A stretch of DNA of 64,000 bases, from NCBI GenBank assembly GCA_037074585.1, contig CM073492.1:10421001-10485000 (forward strand). Reading direction: 5' to 3'. This stretch comes from Biancaea sappan (lineage: Eukaryota > Streptophyta > Magnoliopsida > Fabales > Fabaceae). Made by a program: the position numbers and the translations under genes. Under the pieces are notes generated by a model, which was given only the letters and a program-made list of their open reading frames with translations, made no database searches and was not told the origin of the DNA. Positions 40,089-50,999 of the stretch are shown here, one piece after another; the stretch's first letter is position 1; each line of letters opens with the position of its first letter.

Positions 40089-42320
40089 TGTTGGAATTAT
40101 TAGTTTGTTTGTTACTTAGTTTTATTTTTATCTATAAATACTATTATATTGTATTATTTTTTATTAAGTAATAAGAGAATAATTCTCTAAATTCTCTATT
40201 TCTCTCCTATTTCTTTACTTAAAAATTTTATCTTTTATTTATTTTTCTTAATTTTAACATAGTATCATAACCTGGTTTATTTTTCTTTCAATCCTAAATC
40301 CTTGGTTCAGTTTGAGATTGAACCGGGTTTCATTGTCCACGCTTCTACATTTTCTACGTTTTCTCTCTGCGTTTAGGAATACATACGCGGGAGAGAAGAG
40401 CCTTCACTGCGATGTGCGAAGACGACGACTAGCTTTCAAACGGCGGCTTCTCCTCCTGCCTCCAGCGTGTTCGAAGCCTTATTTTGCCGATTAATAATGG
40501 CGGAGAGTTGCAATTTCTAGGTGGAAAGTGAAGGTCGGATTTGCATACATAGGCCCGCCTTTCTTGAATCTTGACCTCTCTCTGTTTCGGAGGCGACTTT
40601 CATCATCTCCGTCGCGGATTCTTCATCATCTCCGTTGTGACTTCTTCTTCTCCATTGTAGCTTCTGCCTTATCTGTCGCGGCTTCTATGGCATTGGTTGC
40701 TTTCTGGTTCTGCGACATCTTGTACTAGATTCAGACACAATGTTCTATTCTTCCGGCGCCGATTAAGGACAACGTTATGTTCTTTTCCCTTCCGACGCCA
40801 TCAAGATCTGAGTCCGCTGATTAAAGACCCTCTTTCCTTCTTTTCCGGTGTGGTCTTCCAACGATTAGGGAGTATGGTTCATATGCGAAGAGATTGTTGA
40901 TCTACGCCTGGACCGTTTTGGAAAGATCGCAGACAACTGCACTGGTCTTCAAGGTTTCTTGTTTTTTAATGCTGTTGGTGCAGCAAGATATCTCCGGTGG
41001 ATTAATTATTGTTTTCTCAAATCTTCATACTGAAACTGCTTCTTGTTTGGATGCTGAAAACTTCTGGGAATGTCTTACTTTTATTTTCTTTCATTCTGGG
41101 AATCGGATGCTTCTTGCACTCCAATGATGTTTTTAAAGGGTTAGAGAAGTCGACCCCTTTTTTTTTGGAGTGACAAAATTAATATGGTCTTTAGATCTTG
41201 AAACACTATGTTTAATGAATTCTCGTAAGTGTTGGGTTGTTTTTCTGTTGCGATGTTCTCTGGGATAGTGTTTGCTATAATTCATCTCGTTCTTGCATCG
41301 CTTGCTGTATACCTGTGATAGTGATTCTGATGCCAATCTGCATTTTTAATGGCGGTGTGAAGCATTGTGAATTTATCAGATGGGTCCATCTGTAAGGAGA
41401 CTATGTGCAAGGCGAAGAGATAAATGGTGCTATTCATGGACTTATGGAGTGCTTGTTCAGGAGATACACTGAACATGGAATGAGTAAAGATGATGCTTAC
41501 AAGAACATTGATATGTTTTTGATTAACAGTGATCGTGGTAAGTGTGACTTTGGCTTGGAGCTCTTGGGCTGCATATCTTCTCATGAGTTCTGCAATCAAC
41601 CCGAGGAGAAAAGCTCTTACTCTTTATCTGGTTTTTCTTATGTTTGTATATGTTGGTTATCTCGTCATTCCCATTGATGTGTGGATGGTGGCTAGATGTT
41701 TGCACCATAAGGTGTTGAATTGGGCGTGACCTGTTTTTGGTTTGGTTGGCCTTCTACTCGTTTTTAGCTTTTGGTTCAGACTTAATCTGAATATGGGAAT
41801 TGCAGCTTGAAATAAATTATTTTTTCTGCAATGCTTCCTTGCTGTATGGAGTTATTCAACTGTAGTTAGTCTCCAGTTATTTGTGACACAATTAGTTGTG
41901 TCTTTAACCTATTTGCATTCAGTATTCGACGCAAATATTTTTCACGCCGAGTTAAAGAACATGAATTTACGAAGTGGTTGTTAAGAACATTGTACTTGTT
42001 TGAAGACTTTCTTGTGAAAGTTTTTTTTTGTACCTTGTACCAGTTTTGATATTTTGACTTTTTTATGAAAGTTTTTTTTGTATTTTCTTTTGGTGTTCTA
42101 ATGTCTAAATTGGTCTTGATTCAGTTTAACATAATCCCAACTTGGGGGGGAGTGTTGAAATTATTAATTTGCTTGTTAGTTAGTTATATTTTTATCTATA
42201 AATATCATTGTATTGTTTTGTTTTGTTTTCCATTAAATAATAAGAGAATAATTCTCTAAATTCTCTCCTATTTCTCTGCTTGAGAAATTTTATTTTTATT
42301 TATTTCTCTTAATTTTAACA
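40089..42320 (+). mobile_element. Inner non-autonomous LTR retrotransposon nested in the outer one
   Basis: The 5' LTR is 40089-40259 (171 bp) and the 3' LTR is 42153-42320 (168 bp). Both begin TGTTG and end TTTTAACA. Flanking TCAAT duplications sit at 40084-40088 and 42321-42325. A degenerate primer-binding site follows the 5' LTR (TAGTATCATAACC, 40260-40272), and the polypurine tract GGGGGGGAG directly precedes the 3' LTR. Total length is 2232 bp. No gag-pol frame is present; a fragment resembling ketol-acid reductoisomerase lies inside. By eye the two LTRs differ at perhaps 15-20% of positions, so the insertion is not recent. Confidence 0.9.
41426..41506 (+). pseudogene. Ketol-acid reductoisomerase fragment inside the inner LTR element
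   Basis: The frame reads GAIHGLMECLFRRYTEHGMS then KDDAYKN. This matches the conserved plant acetohydroxy-acid reductoisomerase segment around GA(V/I)HGIVE(S/C)LFRRYTE.GM and AYKNT. The match breaks off sharply on both sides and only about 27 codons are recognisable, so it is a captured remnant rather than a gene. It lies in sense with the element. Confidence 0.75.
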
Positions 42321-42704
42321 TCAATCTCACCAAAGTACCAAAGATCATATTGTCACTTCCAAAGTCCAACCAAAAAGATTTATCCAAGATACTGCATTAA
42401 AACTCCAAAAAAAAAAAATCTGGTTTCACCTTATACTCCGTAATACCAGGCCTCACAAAGAACTGCCTTCTTACTTCATTAACGACCTCTTGTGCAGTTC
42501 GGTCAACAGTAGAACATGCCCAAGTACTGAAAAGAAAAATAAGCATGGAACTCAACAATCCACCAATGAAAACTTCTGGAATTGCAATATCAACCTCTTT
42601 AAAAACTTAAAAAGGTTCATGATCAAAAGAAGAAACCTCATCCATATAAGCACAAAATAAAAGGAAAGATGCAAGAGCAGCAGAAACAAAGCAAGGTAGT
42701 GTTT

Positions 42705-42755
42705 CCAAGAGAACACATTTCTCTTTGGCATTTCATCGAACAGTTTCTGGGCATC
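42705..42755 (-). pseudogene. Pentatricopeptide-repeat fragment inside the outer LTR element
   Basis: On the minus strand the frame reads DAQKLFDEMPKRNVFSW, a textbook PPR motif piece (A.KLFDEMP.RNV.SW). Flanking frames show no further PPR repeats. The fragment is in the same orientation as the outer element. With only 17 residues it is a remnant; chance similarity is unlikely but not excluded. Confidence 0.6.
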
Positions 42756-43804
42756 TTGCGAAAGCCACCATGAGGATTCCCACATATTTATATTCAGTAA
42801 AAAAGAAAGAGGTTGCTCAGAACACAAAGCAAATACAAGAATGTAGAAGGCAGTCCCAATCTCAGAAAAAACGGGACAGATAAGAACTCAGTGCATAAAC
42901 AGAACCGTAGAAACCTGATAAAGCTTCGCCTATGATCTGCGAAGACGTACAGAGCAGAGCAACTGAGAGGCATACACAAGAACGCAGCAAGAACTCAGAA
43001 GATCCGAAAGCAACAAGGAAGAAGAGAACGGAAAATTCGAAACGCAGCAACGATACTCGAAAATCCGATTCCACAGACTCCGTAATAGAAGAACAAGGCA
43101 AGATTTATATCTCCAGTGTCGTAGTTCGATCTGCCACCGCCATCCTCTCGCCGGAATGCTTGTCGCACCTCTTAGTTGTTGCTGTCCTTCACACTTTAAT
43201 CGGCAGAAGATCAACCCGGAAACAGGAAGGGAAGCCGCCGTTTAGCACGCACGCAGTGGCCGCCACGGAAGAAACAAGAAAAACCAGAAACAAATGCCAA
43301 CAATCGCCCGATTTCTGACCGAATAATCAGATATGCGAAATTTTTCGGGAAAAACTTTCTATGTCTCCAAACGCCAAGATGCCTACCGTAGAGAAGAGTA
43401 TGGAATAGGTGTTGATGGATAGAATACCGTGTAGAGACAGACGACTAAAGACGCTGGTGATGCCATCGGCGATGCTGCAGAACCCTTAGATGCCTCAGGA
43501 ACGCTAAGACACGCTTCAGAAAGAGTAAAGAGAAGTTCTGTCGACACTACACGAGATACAGAGCAAAACGGGTCAGAATTTTGAACCGTTACTTGAACAG
43601 GCTCTAATACCATGTACAAAAATAAGAAAAAATAAATTAAAAAAGAATAATTTCAAAAGGGATGAAAAAAGATTTAGAGAATAAAAGAAAAAATTCTCTT
43701 TATATGTGTAAATGAAAACAATCACAAGAGTATTTAATAACAGAAAATTTAACTAAAATTAATTAACAAACAATTTCAATTACAATTACAATTTTAACAG
43801 TATT

Positions 43805-44660
43805 TTTAAATAAAAAAATTGTATAATCTTATCTTAAATTATGATTGGTTTGAATCATAGATTTGAAGCGAAAATTAATTTATTGTCAAAATATGAATGC
43901 AGAAAATATTAAATTCTTCAATATTATAGAAACGTATTAAGTATTTCCCTGCCAATGATGACACTCTTATTGCAAAGAAAATGGGGCACTTAATTGAAGA
44001 TAAACGAACAATTACTTGTTACTCTCATCCTCCCCACCAAGCCAACTATGGGTATTTCCATCATCTTTCAGGTATTTATTAACGTCTTTAAATTTATAGT
44101 CATTACAACTAAATCCACAACATCCTTATAAACAATTCAATATTTAGCTAAACTAGGTAGGTAATCTAACGTCATTCTTACTCCCTTTGCATTTTGCTTC
44201 CAAATCTGATTAAACATCAAATTAAGAGATCCTCTACCCTATTTGCATTGCTAGCGAGACACATAGTTCTTTAAAAAGAAAAAAAGAAAAGGATTTTTTT
44301 TTTCTAATGCTAATGCAGTATGAGAGTTTGGCAAAGTCACGCGATAAGATTATATTATTGCATTCTTAAGCTTGCTATTAAATTTTTAAAATATAATTTT
44401 ATAGTAACATTAACATACACGAAATTAGATTTTTTTAAAAAAATAATATTTCATGATAAAATACAAATAATGTAAAAGTTTTGATCCAATAAATTTCGGA
44501 CTCCTTCTAGACGGGCCCAAAAGAATTACTCTCAACAGTTAACACGTGGTCGAATCATCTAGCCAGCATTGATGTTCAGTACAGTCCAGACTCCAGAGAG
44601 CCCCGAACGGGGGAGTGAGAAAATATTGAAAATAAAAGAGAAACCAAAAGGAGCAAAGGC
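43805..44660. other. Spacer upstream of the NF-YB gene
   Basis: AT-rich sequence between the outer LTR element and the NF-YB leader. It contains a CACGTGG G-box core near 44543 (AACACGTGG), a plausible promoter site for NF-YB. Nothing else is recognisable. Confidence 0.45.
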
Positions 44661-45002
44661 TGTATTTGTTGAATAAAACAAAACGAACGGTGCTGATAGG
44701 CCTTGTTCTCTCATCTCAATCGTCTCCTAACCCCTTTCTTCTCCAGCGTCCGATCCCTCTCCATTCTCACCGATCTTACGCTCGCGCCAAATACGAATTC
44801 CTCACATCCCCCCAGGTAGCTTACCCCCACTTCTCATTCCACGTTTCCCTCCTCTAACGTCCCATCTCGCTCCTTCCCCTTCCTCGTCACTCGCCTTCTC
44901 TCTCTAGGGTTTCGGTTCGATCCGCTGCTAGGGTTTTTCTATTTCAGCCAGTTTGGTGATGGATTTCTTTGATTTGTTTGTTAGAACAGGATTCCGGCGG
45001 CG

Positions 45003-47980
45003 ATGGCTGAAGCTCCGGCCAGTCCTGGCGGTGGCAGCCCCGAGAGCGGTGACCAGAGCCCCCGCTCTAATGTCCGAGAGCAGGACAGGTATCTGCCTAT
45101 CGCCAATATCAGCCGGATCATGAAGAAGGGGCTTCCTGCTAATGGAAAAATCGCCAAGGATGCCAAGGAGACCGTGCAGGAATGCGTTTCCGAGTTCATC
45201 AGCTTTATCACCAGCGAGTGTGTTTTTCTCGTTAATGTCTTTAGTTTCTTTAATATCTTTAGTCGTTTATGTTGGAAATATTGTACCATTGCCTTTGGCT
45301 TGTGGTTTGATTGGAGGTCAAATTTTGTAGGGCGAGTGATAAGTGTCAGAGAGAGAAGAGGAAGACGATAAACGGCGATGATTTACTTTGGGCCATGGCG
45401 ACTCTAGGGTTTGAGGATTATATCGAGCCCCTGAAGATTTACCTGAGCAGATACAGGGAGGTAATAAACTTCATAGTTCTGTATATTGCCTACTCTTTTG
45501 GATAAACAACGTAGGTAAAGTTCGGAGAAGCTTCCTTGCTTTCTGGTCCCAAGAAACAAATCTTTTACCTTAAACTTTACACGATAAGTGTATAGGACAT
45601 TTGATTGGTTTGAATCCCTGCAGTTCACCTTTTATTTTCACTGATGGTTTCTTTTCTTTTTGTTTTTCAATTGGCTTTCCCCTTGGGCGATTGGGATTAT
45701 TGCAGATGGAGGTTAGTTCAAATCTTTCTTCTACAGTTTTACTGCTCCAATGGTTATTCCACTTTCTAATTGTTCATGTTCGACTCCACTTTTCTAATTT
45801 GTCTGTACATATGTTATTGCTGTTTTCTTTTTTGGTCCCAATTTTGGCATGTTAGGGTGATACCAAGGGTTCAGCTAAGGGTGGAGAAATATCTGCTAAG
45901 AAAGATGTTCAACCAAGTCCTAATGCTCAGGTGGATCTACTTTACATGTATTATGCTTGAATTTATTTCTGGAAAGTCATTTACATGACAATAGCATCTG
46001 ACGTTGACATATTTCATTGCCAAATTTACAGCTTGCTCATCAAGGTTCTTTCTCACAAGGTAACTATACAAATTCTCAGGTAATGCCCTATTCTCTATCT
46101 CCCTTGAGATATATCTCTTGCTTCCTAGCTTCTGTGGCATTATTTTGGTAAACGATGAAAATGCCAAGTTTGCTGTTTGAACTCTGATCTTTATTGCATT
46201 TATGTATAATACGCTTCCTTTGCAGAAGGAATTTCTATGTTTAATTCCTTTACCCCTGACAAGATTATATTTGAAGCTAAATTTACTTAAAACAATTCAT
46301 ATGTTGGCTGTGGTACCATTTTGATCTCTTATTAGACATACTGCCGTGAAAAGGCCTATCTTAGAAGTGATGATTCTTCACTACAAGATAAGCTGCAGTT
46401 GGCTGTTAATGCATAATTATGTCCCTATTTAAGTCCTTGGTTGGATATCTGTGTTAATTGAAGGTTGATATATAAGTTTAACGTGTCTATCACTCTCTTC
46501 TTTTTTCTTCCATTCTGTAAGCTTCTTTTTGGTTCATTTGTTGATTGAACTGATGTAATATGGCCTTCCTTTGACGTTTGTTGTTTCTGGTTGGACTCAA
46601 AATGAGCGCATGGAAAAATAGGGCCTTGTTATAGAATCTCATTCCTGAATGAAATTTGGAAACCATATTGAATGGAAAACCTCAAAGTTGCAATAGCTTC
46701 CAAACTTCTGGGGAATCTTGCAAAATGAATAATAAGGGTTGATTGAGATACTGTATTTCCTTGGTTGCAATGTTTCTTTGTTAGGGTTATAGACCTGAAA
46801 GAGGATGATGATATTTTTTTTGTTCAAAAAAATAGAATAAAATAAAAAAGAACCAATCTTGAAAGATTTCTGAATGATGCCCATTGGCATAACTGGTGGT
46901 TTCAGACAATTCTTCTTTCAGATAAATGTTACTTTATATCTTTAAGATTATCTTAGTTGGGGGTATGTTTTTTTATTGTCGTAAAAATATCATGTGCTTT
47001 TCCAAAGTTATATGAAAAATATTTCATATTTTCAAATGCACGGCCAATTATTGGACTTCCGAATTATTGTATTAGTGACTATGACTTAAAAGTTTAAAAT
47101 ATCTCCAGTGATGAATCCTGTGAGATTTAAGTCCATGAAGTATCTTAAACTATAAGCCTAGCTCAAGACACATGATATGCCTTACAGGCAGATATGTTAA
47201 AAGTGATTGAAACCATTTTTTTGAATTCTGAAATTTAATCGTATCTGTAGTCTTTAGAGGGAAATATCAGCATTTTTTTTCCAACCACATTTTAGTGCTC
47301 CATTTTCATTGCTTGCTGTGTCTTGAAACTCATTCTTTGGTACTCTCTACTCTCTAGGGTTGGAGCTGGAAAAAATCTTTATAATATTAAATCTTGCTAA
47401 GTATTTTGCTGCAGAAATCTTTATAATATTAAATCTTGGAAAGTATTTTCTCCAAAGTTATAAGAGGTTGGAAGTAGTTTTTATTAATTATAAAAAACCC
47501 ATTTCTGGAAAATCCCTCCTCCCACCCCCACCACCCCCCCCCCCCCCCAAAAAAATGGTTTAATTATTTTCTGAAGCATCCTTCTTTGACATAATATATT
47601 GATGGTACTTGCAATCTTTGGTACTTTCTAGGGTTGGTTAGTCATGGCTTTTGGTAAGAGCTGCAAAAAAATCTTTAATATTGAATCCTTGAAAGTATTT
47701 TCTACCAAGTTATCAGAGGTTGGAAGTAGTTTCTTTTCTTTTTTAGAAAAAAAAGCCCATTTTGTAATCCCCCCCCCCCTCTTTTTTTTCAGCTTAATTA
47801 TTTTCTCAAGCATGCTACTTTTACTTGATATATTGAATTACTTGTTATATAGATCATAGTTTAAGGAGTTTATGACTTCGCACAAGCATCATCATCTTTA
47901 TAGATTGAACTTTATATTAATTGTAAAAATTTCGGCCTCAGGTTCAACGTATGATGGTTCCCATGCAAGGCCCAGAATAG
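45003..47980 (+). CDS. NFYB: Nuclear transcription factor Y subunit B (NF-YB8/10 type)
   Basis: Histone-fold subunit that pairs with NF-YC and then NF-YA to bind CCAAT boxes in the nucleus. Coding exons: 45003-45217, 45331-45460, 45706-45711, 45856-45930, 46032-46079 and 47942-47980; 513 nt, 170 aa. The histone fold spans about residues 26-116: REQDRYLPIANISRIMKKGL, AKDAKETVQECVSEFISFIT, ASDKCQREKRKTINGDDLLW and MATLGFEDYIEPLK. This is the non-LEC1 class. The C-terminal GDTKGSAKGGE and LAHQG segments place it with NF-YB8/NF-YB10. The third exon is only 6 nt (ATGGAG) and supplies the Met-Glu of YREMEGDTKG. A 5' UTR intron 44816-44989 is likely (CAG/GTAGCT, ACAG/GATT). The last intron (1862 nt) contains an imperfect duplication with poly-C tracts. 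Confidence 0.95.
47335..47779. repeat. Imperfect direct repeat in the last NF-YB intron
   Basis: About 47335-47549 and 47616-47779 share CTTTGGTACT, CTAGGGTTGG, AAGTATTTTCT and AGAGGTTGGAAGTAGTTT in the same order, and each ends in a poly-C run (about 16 and 10 C). The first copy also carries its own short internal duplication of an AATCTTTATAATATTAAATC block. Confidence 0.8.
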
Positions 47981-48445
47981 TTTCCACAATCTGTCAATGA
48001 GTTTGTGGGATTTGAATGTTATTGGAGATTTAGCAAGTGCCATTGGCAATTCGGCAAATTGAGTGCATTTATGTTGGTTCGCGTGTCCAGATTTGTTTCC
48101 CCTTTTTGGTTTGTATATTGTCTTTGGAGTAGCTTTCTTATTCCTAATTTTAGTGTAAATCCCGGAACCTTGTGTTTCACCGATTCCATCAGTCGTCCTG
48201 GCAGACACAAGATTTTATTTATGGACCAAGATTTAGATACGTTTTATGGGCGTTTGTTATCGGTTTATCAGTCAGAAAAATAACGAGTGCAGAAAATTTT
48301 TTAAAATTTTCGATGTTGTAAAGTTGTGTATAAAGCATGTATATTTTAATTAAAAAAAATTGATAAGAAAAATGTAAAATATTGTACCCTAGGTATAATT
48401 TGCTATAGACGTGATTGAGGATTACTTCTTTTTCCTGAGAGCGAG

Positions 48446-48598
48446 CATGATTTACGGTCCGTTTGGGTCTAATCCCCTGAATATTGCTTACCGCTTATTA
48501 GACTGGAATTCTGCGTGGCCAGGATTCTATTCACCTCCTCAATACATAGTCTGATCTGTTATTGTGGAACTACAATATTAGGGTAACAAACATGATTT
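48446..48598. mobile_element. Candidate hAT-like MITE with 8-bp target duplication
   Basis: CATGATTT occurs at 48446-48453 and again at 48591-48598, directly bordering a 137-bp segment. That segment starts ACGGTCCGTTTGGGTCTAAT; the reverse complement of its end is TTTGTTACCCTAAT. The inverted ends are weak, but the exact 8-bp repeat fits the hAT superfamily. There is no coding capacity. Confidence 0.45.
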
Positions 48599-49474
48599 CA
48601 GTGACATGTTTATTTTCAATGTGACAAGGCAATTTAGAAGTATTTAATTAGTGTTCGGTGTATTCTTTTTATATTTTTATAATCAAGATTTTATAAGATG
48701 ACGTGTAAAAAAATTCTTTAAAAAATGTAATCAGTGAGTTGTATATTTAATGATTTATTATATTTTTATTAGAGAATATAAAAATTACATCTAAGGTATA
48801 TCCTACTATTAAAACATTTTAAGCTTTTCATATTGCTCCCTGTAAAGCAATTTTAGAGGAAAAATCAAAGCAGCAGAAAGCTTCAGAAACAAGCTAACAA
48901 GTTAAATTGTAATAATGCATAGACGAAGATAAATCAAAAGGAACACCTTAGTCACAACGCAAAAGGGGTGGCAATAACGTGTTCAAATGACATATTCCAT
49001 CATTAAATAGTGTGGAATTCACTGTCGGATAGAATCGTGGTGGAAATTGGAGTTCTGGTGGTTGCAAATTGGCTTTGAATTCATTTGTGAAAATGATTTG
49101 ACATGGAGGTAGCGTGCGTCATCTGCGAAGAAGGATGCGTCCAAACTCCAAAATCCAAATGCCATAGTTGGGCGTGCATGTGGTTGGTACGCTGCACCCT
49201 TGTTTACCTTTTCCTTCTTGCGGTTCACATTAGTCATGTCATGGTACACGAAGGTCCATAAAGCTATCCCACCATTTCTCTCTTTTTTCACTCTAATATT
49301 TAACTAATACTCCTTTGCCCCTAGTGCCTTTTCTATATAATTTTCACGTTCATGTTCTCACTCAGACTAGCATCATTTTGTCCTTTTCCACAAAAAAAAG
49401 TGCCCGTTATTGACTCCTATATCGGCCTCCACTTTAACACTGGGAACTGGCTACATATGGTTCTTTGTATTTAT

Positions 49475-49896
49475 GGGCGTGTTTGATTCTGTTTTTTATA
49501 ATAATTTTTCTTTTAAAAACAAAAAAAATTAATAAAAAAACTTATTTTAAATGTTTTGAATTGGTGTTTTTTGTTTTTATGAATGGCATTTTTATAATTT
49601 TGTGATTTGCCTTTTTTTCCCTCTCTCTCACTCTTCTCTCTTCTCACTCTTCTCTCTTCTCTTCTTATCTCTCTCCTCTCTTCTCTCTCTCTCTCTCTAA
49701 CATATTTTTATTTTTGCATTTTTGAATTTTTTCTAAATCAAAATTTTCAAACAAATTCTTCTATTTTTTTGTTTTTAAACATATTTCTAAAAATATTAAT
49801 TTAAACAGATTTGTGTAATTCTCATAAATTGTTTTGAAAACAAGTAAACAAAATTGTTCTATAAACATAAAAACAAAAATCAGAATCAAATGTACC
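49475..49896. mobile_element. Inverted-repeat (MITE-like) element with CT-rich interior
   Basis: The left end GGGCGTGTTTGATTCTG (49475) pairs with the right end CAGAATCAAATGTACC, and the match continues inward through the TTTTTTAT / ATAAAAAC region. The interior contains a CT-rich tract (about 49619-49698) and AT-rich sequence. The ends resemble short hAT-type elements; no target duplication was identified. Confidence 0.5.
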
Positions 49897-50999
49897 TATG
49901 TTTTTTTTTTTTTGTTCTCTCTGTGGTTCAATAACTTTTCATAAAGGAAGGGTCCTAATTATGTTTTGCAGGTTTTACTTAATATGTTGCAAGTTTAATG
50001 TCAGAGGGTTCAGTAATTTTCTTTGTTTTATCTACACTGAAATACACTTAAACAGGATCCAATTACATATATGGCAGAGCAAAGAGAACAAATTCTATAT
50101 TTTTTTATGTTAACAAATTATAAATCAACAAAAAAACAACTCTACCATAGTAAACTTTTTTTTTTGTTAGAACTACCAATATCTAAAAATTTATTAGGCT
50201 CCGATTAATCTAATACAAGTTGAATTGGACTATAAATATGTGAAATTCTTTTAACAATAATTTTTTTATTTACAATACTCAAATTACAAGGTATTAGAAT
50301 TGAAAATACTTTAAAAATAAGTAGATGCATTTTTTATTCAAAGTTGTTAGCTAGGAAGAAACAAATAATATGTTTTCAAAAATATTTTTTATTGTATTAA
50401 AGATAACTAAATAATTATAATTAGTAGGAGAATATGGCAAAAAATATTCACATAGCGCTACATGTTAACATTCCCTAAGTGTCACTTGTTATTGTTTATA
50501 TAGTGTCAATTGCTGGTATTTCAAAGAGGTGAAACTCTTTAGTGTGTGTGTATATATATAAAGTGGACTTTTAGATGTTAATGTAAATACATTGTGATAA
50601 ACCACTTGAATCAATAAATTCAGTGGACGCTGAATTCAACCAAGTACTCAAAATTTTTGAATAACAAACAACTTTTAAATGGTCAATCTAATTATGTTTT
50701 GGTTTTTTTCTTACTAACTTTTAACAATTTGTCAAATGCGATCCTCAATCACTTGCTACTTTGGTGTTCTTTTTGTTTTTAATAAATATTTTAAGAACTA
50801 CAATTTTATTTGATAAATACATTTAAATTCACAATATATGCTAAAACTAACTATGGATAAATATATTAGTATGGATAATTATTTGTTGTTATATTGATTG
50901 ACAGATCTTATTGTTTAGCTTTCCTTTAGCAATTAGGTCAAAGTCATCCTTTTTATTTAAATTTTAATTAAAAATCTTCCTATAAAATATTAATAGTGC

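Larger units (their letters stand above)
39390..43799 (-). mobile_element. Outer non-autonomous LTR retrotransposon, interrupted by a nested element
   Basis: The minus-strand 5' LTR is 43613-43799 (187 bp) and the 3' LTR is 39390-39584 (195 bp). They are clearly homologous and both start TG and end CA. The element is flanked by identical GTATT target duplications at 39385-39389 and 43800-43804. Just inside the 5' LTR (reading leftwards) is TGGTATTAGAGCCTG, a close match to the initiator-tRNA-Met primer-binding site. Just before the 3' LTR is the purine tract TTGAGGGAAGAG. Without the nested element and its duplicated target it is about 2.17 kb, far too short for gag-pol, and no reverse transcriptase or integrase motif is readable. 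It carries a PPR-like fragment. Confidence 0.88.

Noticed and set aside
41529..41729. Hydrophobic 66-residue frame inside the inner LTR element
   Set aside because: Looks membrane-like (YLVFLMFVYVGYLVIP) and could be another captured host fragment, but I cannot name a family with confidence.
40260..43612. Search for gag, protease, integrase and reverse transcriptase in the LTR elements
   Set aside because: No CCHC knuckle, no YVDD-like motif and no long frame on either strand, so neither element is autonomous.
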